DNA from: Purshia tridentata
Taxonomy: Eukaryota > Streptophyta > Magnoliopsida > Rosales > Rosaceae
Reading direction: 5' to 3'
Assembly (NCBI GenBank): GCA_003254885.1
Contig: QANT01000754.1
Span: forward strand, 1-64,000
DNA: 64,000 bases
Each line of letters starts with the position of its first letter. The stretch's first letter is position 1. The position numbers and the translations under genes are program-made. This document shows positions 51,721 through 64,000 of the stretch, piece after piece. The notes beneath the pieces are model-generated. The model was not told the DNA's origin. It did not search any database and saw nothing but the letters and a program-made list of their open reading frames with translations.

Positions 51721-52310
51721 CGGAGTGGAATTTCGTAGTTTTGTTAAATGTCGAGAGTGCCCCTGAGGGTCATATGAAATATAGAGACCGCCATGAGGAA
51801 AAGGTGTAGCGGGAAAGTTGAGAATTTGTCTGGTCTGCTGAAAATTAAAACGGCGTCGTGGCCGGTGTTTTTGTTGCGAAGACGGTCCAATCGGGCTAAC
51901 GCGCGTATTGCAAATTGTTTCGGAGACTTATTGGCGGGTGAAATTTTCTACAAAAATTGTAGTGGATCTTCTCCCTATCATTCCAAAATCCAAAATGATG
52001 AATTTTCCCACCAAAATGTGAAATTTATTAGGGAAATTCTAAATACATCCTCCCTCATATTTATTCACCATACCCCTATTTTTAAACTCTAAATCCTCGA
52101 TTTACCCTAATAAACTAAAATTTTTAAAATGAAATTGTAGTGGCCAGTGGCCACCTTGACTTTCATTTTCAATTGGTTCATCTTTTTACTTTAAAATTCC
52201 TTTCCCAACCAATTCACTCATTTATATTATATTATATTAATCTAATTTTCTCTTTCACTACTCTAACTGTTAACCTTTAGAGTTTGAGGGTTTGAAACAA
52301 ACTATACAAA

Positions 52311-52546
52311 TTAAACCCTCACCCCATCATATATATTCTATAGGGCTAATATATCTAATTATGATCCAATAAATATACGTATATTATGTTTCGATAAAAG
52401 TATATAAATGATTGTCAATATAATTAAATTAAACCCTCACCCCATCATATATATTCTATGGGGCTAATATATCTAATTATGATCCAATAAATATACGTAT
52501 ATTATGTTTTGATAAAAGTATATAAATGATTGTCAATATAATTAAA
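52311..52546. repeat. Recent tandem duplication, 118-bp unit x2
   Basis: Copies 52311-52428 and 52429-52546 differ at only about two positions (CTATAGGG/CTATGGGG and TTTCGATA/TTTTGATA). Such similarity in AT-rich non-coding DNA suggests a recent event. Confidence 0.9.
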
Positions 52547-54088
52547 TGGCTAAAAATTTCTGATTTAGAAGACTTTTTATAAAATTAATATTTGGAGTGG
52601 GCCTAAAAAATAAATTACTTACCCACATGGCCAAGCCCAACATCTCATGTGAGAATGAGATGGTTCTAATATGTATTTGCCTTGAGCTCATTGCTTACCC
52701 AATTAAAGAGCTCATTGCGTTGAGCGGGCCATACTTCTCTCCCTTTTCAATATTTCATTCAATGTTTTGAAACCTTGAGATTTGACTTTCCTCACCCCCT
52801 CCCTCTATCTTGCTAATTAACATCATTTTCTTTTTCTTTTTCTTTTTCTTTCTGTGAAATATTTAGTATTGTTCTATATTGATTTTCTTTGTAGTTAAGT
52901 AAGAAGACAAAAGATCTCAACCTTAAAATATTGATTCAAAAGCTGTGTATTGATACTTGATATTCTCTGTCAGATTGTATATACCTATCTTATTGAAATT
53001 TGTCAACTTTCAAAATTTAGCGTTTAGATTTAAAAAATAATTTTTATTTAACACCGCCTTAATAATTTTAGTTTGTTCGAAACAATCAAATATTTGATCT
53101 GAAACAATCAACTTAAATGTTGTTGGCAAATAAAATTAAAATGTAAAATGATGTCTATGGATTAGCTAGGGGCCATCTTTATCAACAATGCATTAGAAAC
53201 TTGCAAGAAGCTTCCTTTGGTTGGTATTGCCGTATTGGTTTCTGCACCCTGAAGATTCAGAGACAGTGATGCAAGTACGTTTTATGTGTTTATTAAGATT
53301 TATTAAACTGCAATATAAACTTATGTAACTAAAAGACATAATATTTAAATATTATTGTATTAAAAAAAGTTTAATAACATTTTGAGATAATTGATCCAAC
53401 TTATATCAGACCTTTCTGAAAGAAATATATATAAATATTGAAGCAAAGGATATTGATGTTGAACATTTAGACTTGCAGACCAAGTGAGGAATGAAACACA
53501 AACTTACCCAAAAAACAGTGAGACCTATTTTGGCTTTAGCACTTGACAATTTAGATTTTTAAATTCTGTTTCCATTCATATGCTTACTTGCAAGCTCTGC
53601 ATGGGGATATCTTTTACATAAAAATATTCTTATGTTTCGGATAAGCCAATGCTAAGTGCTCAAACCTTTTAGGCTAACAGCCTCCAATGCACAATTAATA
53701 TAAAAATATATTTTTTGCTTTATAAAGAGCACTTGACAATAACTTATTGACTTTTTATGTTAACTCATCATATTACAAGTAAAGTTAGGTCCTTTATTCA
53801 CTTGGAATCTCTTTCACCACTAATATTATGCTAAGCATGACTTGGCTGATATCTTCAAAAGAGAATAGCTTTTTCATTTATTTTATTTTTTAAAGTACGA
53901 AGAAATCACCCACTCATCCCCTTCAATTAGTGCAACAACATTAAGCATAAAATCTTGCATACGCCTAATCACCCACAAGCTACTAATTGAATACATGTAA
54001 TTACGTAAATCACCCAGAAACCACATTCGCGCATAAAGTAATGCAATCTTACATAATGAAAAAAAGGTATGACAACACGCACACACTC

Positions 54089-54095
<7 letters not shown>

Positions 54096-54122
<27 letters not shown>
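54096..54122. repeat. (AG)n microsatellite
   Basis: About thirteen AG units in intergenic DNA, between the YTH and helicase genes. Confidence 0.9.
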
Positions 54123-54123
<1 letters not shown>

Positions 54124-54581
54124 AGTTAAACATAAAAGCGTCTCTTTGAAAAATAAGAAAATTCGTGACAATGTTGTCAAGTAAAAAAATACGCACCTAC
54201 ACTATATAGGGGAAGGTGAAGGTGAAGGTGCACTACTTGTCTTTCTCGATTTCTCACACAGGAAACCAATAATCTAAAGCTAATGTCCCCACAATACTCA
54301 AAATAGTAGGCAGTGCATGGACAGAGTTTTCTAAAGCTACCCTAACAACATTCAATGTCACTACCTTTAATTATCATAAAAGACCTCCCACCACCCCTGG
54401 AAGCAGTAGAGCAGGTCAGCATGTATCAGATCTCATCATATAATTATCACCAAATTCAATCAAGGCAGGCCAACCCCAATTTACTGAATATCTTCACAGA
54501 TTGAGTTAAGCGAGCCACTTAATGAACCAAACCAACGTCAACCAACCACACAAGTACTGGAAAAAGAAATCTAAGGTTCAG

Positions 54582-59771
<5,190 letters not shown>

Positions 59772-60520
59772 GCCTGATACTTATCTACAATCATACCAAA
59801 ACCTTTGCATCAATACATTGACAATGGCAATGCAAACTGAAAATCTCATACAATCTCTCGTTTCACAAGTTCCACAAATTAATGGGGGAAAAAAAACTAA
59901 TGCAACCAATTACCCCAGATAGAGTTAGGAACTAACCTTAGATTATTCCACAGTTTCCTCACTCCAACCAAGAAAAAAAAAATATATATCTCACAGTTCA
60001 GTCGATCCAACAAAGAAAAAAAAAGTCTGTTCTGAAATACTAAGCTAAGGCAACCTGAAAGTATGTCTCAATGCCCCGAAATAAAACAAGCTCAAATATT
60101 CGAAGAATCGAGTTCTGTCATTACTTTAACGACAGTTTCTAACTTCTCCAAAACCAAAGCATAGCATCATAATCAAAACAAACCCTAGAAGAAAACTTCA
60201 AAACCAATATATCACTATAAGCTCAAGTGCTCAACGACCAAGCATATTCAAATAAGAGAAATTGAAGACCAAATATTAAAACAAGGTAAAAAAAGTAGCT
60301 GAATCCCAATTACAAAAACCTAAAAGCTTCACATACCTCGTCCAAGATATTGAATGGGTTCCAATAATTTAATATCTTCGTCTATTTAATCAGAGAGCGA
60401 GCTCATAAAACAATGTAAAAGCCCTATCGAATAAATATTTGCTTATTGTCCTCTGGGCTCTGTGGCTCGGACTAGAAAGAAAGAAAGGAACAATTTTCGG
60501 AAAACAAAAGCGAAAATTTT
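59772..60520 (-). promoter_or_regulatory. Helicase 5' leader and promoter
   Basis: Sequence upstream of the helicase start codon (minus strand). A donor-like GAG|GTATGTG near 60335 and A/T-rich sequence closer to the ATG suggest a 5'UTR intron. No coding region is supported here. Confidence 0.35.
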
Positions 60521-60891
60521 CCTGGAGAACCGGCTGTTGTGAGGTGTGAGCGCATGGAATTTGATAGTAGGGTTGAGGGGATATATCAGCTGCACCGACG
60601 ATGCAGTATCGGCGATGCACCCTCATTAAAGATCTATTGTGTGAATTTATCCTATAAAATTACTAATTTATTTCATTTTATTCATTTAAAGTTTATTATT
60701 TCACTTCATTCCTATAAGGGTAAATTTTTTTAAACCCCCTAATTACCAACAAATTTTTTCTAAACCCCCACCCATTTAGGAACTCTCCCAAAACCCTCTA
60801 AAACTTATAATACATTTTTAGCCCTTCTGACGCACTCTGATGCGCTCTGACGCAAACTGACACGTGGCCTGACACAGACTGACGCACACCC

Positions 60892-61196
60892 AGTGTAACT
60901 GTATTTTTAAAATACAGTTACACTGAACAAACAGTTACACCTTGATTAAAAAAACAGTTACACTAAAATTGAAATTGAATTTTAGAAATACAATTACATT
61001 AAAAAATAACTACAAATAATTATACTATTAATTTTTCAAAAAAAAACTTACAGACTCATAAAAAAATAAAAAATTAGTTACACCTTCACTGAAAAAACAA
61101 TTACACATTCATTAAAAAACAGCTACACCTTCCTTAAATAAATAGTTACACCTTTGCTAAATAAACAGTTACACATTCACTGAAATACAGTTACAC
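60892..61196. repeat. Dispersed ACAGTTACAC repeat array in the MULE core
   Basis: About ten copies of ACAGTTACAC or close variants occur at irregular 20-40 bp spacing. The first is part of a near-perfect 33-bp palindrome at 60892-60924 with 16-bp arms. Confidence 0.75.
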
Positions 61197-61304
61197 TAGA
61201 CACAAGTCAGAACACGTCAAAGAGTGCATCAAAATGTGTTAGAACACGTTAGAACGAGTCAAAAGGGTTAAAAAGATATTACAATTTTTAAGAGATTTTG
61301 AGAG

Positions 61305-61470
61305 TTTCTAGATGGGTAAAAGTTTAGACAAATTTTTTAAAAGGTTATGTAGTTTAAAGTTACAGACTAAAATAAAAAATGGTATTATTTCTAGATGGGT
61401 AAAAGTTTAGACAAATTTTTTAGAAGGTTATGTAGTTTAAAGTTACAGATTAAAATAAAAAATGGTATTT
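61305..61470. repeat. 83-bp tandem duplication in the MULE right arm
   Basis: Copies at about 61305-61387 and 61388-61470 (TTTCTAGATGGGTAAAAGTT at the start of each) differ at very few positions. Confidence 0.85.
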
Positions 61471-61703
61471 CTGAAATTAAAAAAATACAAATAAAATTTT
61501 GTTAAAATTAAAAACTAATAAAAAAGGTATAATTGGAATTCTATAAAAGAAAAGTAAACTTTAGATGGTTATAGGTTGACTAAAGGGTTTTGAAAATGTT
61601 AAAGTGTATAATTGGGGGTTTTGAGAGAACTTAATTTTGGGTGGAGGTTATGAGAGAATCAATCTCTAACTAAAGGGTTTAAAAATATTTGCATTTCCTA
61701 TAA

Positions 61704-62550
61704 AAAGTCCTCGACAAAAAACAAAAAAAAAAGTCAGTAACTAGCACGAAAAAGAGGCTCATAATCATTTTATCGGTTTTGTTATTTTAGATTTTATCTT
61801 AACATTTTATAGAAAAACACAAGTAATAATTGAAAAAAATGTCATAGAAGTGAAAGCATTTAATTCATTTTTTTATTTATAATTAAACAGCTTATGTTTA
61901 ACTTACTTCGAAAAAAGGAATTGAGTGTCATCCATTCTATCAAATGCTTATTAACTGTTTAGTATCTCAACTAAATGTATTAAAGTGTCATTCATGAAAT
62001 TTGAATAAAAAATATTACTAAACAAAATGGTGACAAATGGCACTACATAAAACAATTTTAGTTAAATATAAAAATTGTGTAAAATTTATTTCTATAAATA
62101 AATACATAAATTTTGTCGTAGCTCATTTAAAAAGATTGTATAATTTATTTATGCACTCAAATTTAATCCTCTTCTCTTAAAAAAAGAAAAAATGCACAAA
62201 TTTCAAATAATTCATCATTTCTCTTTTTTATTATAAGACAACCTATTTATTTATCCCAAATATATTGTACTTGGCACCTAAAATTTTTTTGAGAAATTTG
62301 CACATTTACCACCCATATTATAGGGGGTGTGTGCATTTTACCATCAAAATTTTTTTTTCACTAATTGTCACACATACTTTGCTTCGTTTAGCAATATTAC
62401 ACTTATCATATATTTCATCTACTTTTTTGTTAAATTAAAAAATGATTTCGCCTTTAGAAAAATTTACATATTTACTACCGAGACTAAAAGCAATTAGAAT
62501 TTAGAGGGTTTCGTTAAAGCATATATAGGACTTAAAAAAAAAAAAAAAAA
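61704..62550. other. Intergenic AT-rich DNA upstream of the carrier gene
   Basis: No gene or clear element. Several T-rich and A-rich stretches; a poly-A tract with an assembly gap begins at about 62534. Confidence 0.45.
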
Positions 62551-62582
62551 AAAAANNNNNNNNNAAAAAAAAAAAAAAAAAA
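62534..62582. other. Poly-A tract with 9-N assembly gap
   Basis: N run at 62556-62564 within a long A homopolymer just upstream of the carrier gene's leader. Confidence 0.95.
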
Positions 62583-62689
62583 GCAAAGACAAACTAGTGG
62601 GAAGCTCTAAAACCTTCGCTTGAAAGTTGAAACCGGTGGAGCTGGAAGAAGTAAGAACAGTGTAGAAACTGAAGCGGTGTGGGGAAAAC

Positions 62690-63574
62690 ATGGCTCTGGA
62701 AGCTGCTGAGGCTGCGACTGCGCCAGAGTTGGCACTTGCTGATACTGACATCAACTGGGACAGGTTCATTCTTCTTCCTCTCCTTCTCTATTTCTTGTCC
62801 ATTCACCATTTTGTTTTCCTTTATTCAAAACAAACTGACTGTTAGGCCAATCTGGGACACTGGTTTTTCGTGCCTTTTGCTGGTTGGAATTTGGAGTGAG
62901 TAAAGGAACGGTTGTTTTCCATTTTTTGCTCAAGTGGGTGTTGTTCGGTCACCATTACTATGAGCATGGAGAGGATCCTTGATACACTTAAAACAAAACC
63001 AAACACCCCAAACCCGAAAATCTGCTTGTTAATTTTTCCCAATGGAGGCATGGAGGTCTTTTGAAATTTATATTTTCGCACCTTAATTTACATTGTATTT
63101 TCACAATGCATTACTTATAGGCAGTGGTTGATGTGCTTAAAATGTACTAGGACCGACTCTCTTTTTATCTTTATTCACTTCAATTTAGGTTGGACAAGAC
63201 AAGGTTTCATATTATTGGGGCTATTCTCTTCACAGCGCAGTCAGCCTTACTACATCCAACAGCGGTTGTAAAGACTAGAATGCAAGTAGCTGGCTCTGAC
63301 CTCGCTCACATGGGTGGAATATCAGTATTTAGACATATATTAAAGAGTGATGGCATCTCCGGCATCTTTAGAGGTTTTGGCAGTTCTGCCATTGGATCGT
63401 TGCCTGGTAGGGTATTGGCTTTGACATCACTTGAAGTATCAAAAGATATGATGTTGAAATACACTGAAGGACTAGACATGCCTGAGGCTATGCGTGTTGG
63501 CATTGCAAATGGAGTGGCGGGCCTGTTCTCGAATTTAGTTTCTTGTGTATACTTCGTGCCCTTGGATGTGGTTG
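62690..63574 (+). CDS. Mitochondrial carrier family protein (SLC25A44-like), 5' part
   Basis: Two exons join in frame, 62690-62763 and 63189 to about 63574, covering the first ~153 residues. The gene continues past the window. After a short leader (residues 1-22), INWDRLDKTRFHIIGAILF begins the first membrane helix. HPTAVVKTRMQVA is the first carrier signature, with Ala where most carriers have Asp/Glu, as I recall for this subfamily. FRGFGSSAIGSLPGRVLALT follows, and PLDVV begins the second signature at the end of exon 2. The closest recalled relative is Arabidopsis At5g15640. Human SLC25A44 moves branched-chain amino acids, but the plant substrate is not established from sequence. The exon 2 end is set by G|GTAAAC. 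Confidence 0.85.
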
Positions 63575-64000
63575 GTAAACCAGTTCTTTTCCACTTCCTG
63601 TAATTATGTGTCTGTAATTTATTAACTAGGAAACAGTGTATTTGAAAAAACAAGAAAGATATGATAAATGAATTTGCCTGTGTAGGTCATGTTCATATAG
63701 CTTGTACTGACACTTAGTTTGCTTCAGAACAAATATCCTAGAGATAGATTCACGAAACTGCTTTATCATGTCCAACTTTGATATCCTGTTAAGAGATGAT
63801 TCTACAGGTCCTCAAAACCAAAAAACATTGCTCCCTTTCTTTTTGGTGGGTATGAAAGTAGGCTAGCCATATATACCATTTCCATCTTATAGTATTTTAT
63901 TTGTCACAATGAAAACTCAGTGTCCTTAATTGCTTTGCTCCTATGACATATGGAGAAATCCAGTGTCATTATGCCATGTGATGTATACTTTTTTTATGGT
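63575..64000 (+). other. Second intron of the carrier gene (to window end)
   Basis: Non-coding sequence following a donor; no further exon is recognisable before the window ends. Confidence 0.6.

Larger units (their letters stand above)
51730..54580. other. Intergenic region between the YTH and helicase genes
   Basis: No gene is supported. The block at 51780-51950 is GC-richer with a 99-codon open frame from 51793 that matches nothing known. A 118-bp tandem duplication lies at 52311-52546, a (CTTTTT)n tract near 52831-52851 and an (AG)n run at 54096-54122. The helicase 3'UTR occupies the right end. Confidence 0.45.
60718..61694. mobile_element. Non-autonomous foldback Mutator-like element (MULE)
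   Basis: A 9-bp direct repeat TTCCTATAA flanks the element at 60709-60717 and 61695-61703, the target-duplication size of Mutator elements. The left end GGGTAAATTTTTTTAAACCC and the inverted right end (ATGCAAATATTTTTAAACCC read inward) match well. Similarity continues inward for about 100 bp. A second inverted match pairs about 60745-60870 with 61200-61345, so the arms are long, as in foldback or MITE-type MULEs. The right arm carries an 83-bp tandem duplication. The core holds about ten ACAGTTACAC units. There is no transposase. The element is 977 bp. Confidence 0.8.

Noticed and set aside
51793-52092. 99-codon plus-strand open frame upstream of the YTH gene
   Set aside because: It matches nothing known and lies in the GC-richer promoter-proximal DNA of the YTH gene; no continuing exon was found.
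60892-61196. ACAGTTACAC array considered as a CRISPR-like array
   Set aside because: Spacing is irregular, the unit is short and degenerate, the genome is a plant, and the array sits between MULE termini.

Overview
This is nuclear DNA from a flowering plant, almost certainly a eudicot. The genes are intron-rich with GT-AG junctions, intergenic DNA is AT-rich, and the proteins match plant-specific families (DRM methyltransferase, WW-containing DEAD-box helicase, BOR-type borate exporter, plant YTH reader). The species cannot be named from the sequence. Five N-gaps all lie inside poly-A tracts, pointing to a draft assembly.

Layout: (1) 719-7702, plus strand: the first eight coding exons of a signal-peptide-peptidase-like protease (SPPL3/5 group). 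(2) 8356-15028, minus strand: the first fourteen coding exons of a VPS13 lipid-transfer protein. These genes face each other and both stop at an intron donor with their 3' halves missing, so a deletion, rearrangement or assembly join lies between 7703 and 8355. (3) 15.4-21.7 kb: gene-poor, with a seed-type promoter-like segment lacking a recognisable gene and a hAT-like non-autonomous element. (4) 21939-24626, plus: a polygalacturonase. (5) 25943-27655, plus: a 93-aa LYR-motif protein. (6) 29305-32900, minus: borate exporter BOR1. (7) 33.7-38.3 kb: intergenic repeats. (8) 38303-44716, minus: DRM3-like methyltransferase paralogue. (9) 47438-50559, minus: YTH-domain m6A reader. (10) 51.7-54.5 kb: intergenic, with a 118-bp tandem duplication. 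(11) 54582-59771, minus: DEAD-box RNA helicase of the RH40 type. (12) 60718-61694: a foldback Mutator-like element with a 9-bp target duplication. (13) 62690 to the window end, plus: the start of a mitochondrial carrier gene.

The genes do not form one pathway. Gene order does look ancestral: from memory, Arabidopsis carries VPS13-polygalacturonase-YTH at At1g48090-At1g48110 and DRM3-YTH at At3g17310-At3g17330, and this window holds members of both sets on one segment. Functionally there are membrane and organelle genes (SPPL, VPS13, BOR1, carrier, LYR protein), a wall enzyme, and three nucleic-acid regulators (DRM3, YTH reader, helicase).

Exon coordinates were derived by hand from reading-frame continuity, splice consensus and family resemblance. 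UTR limits are mostly not determined.
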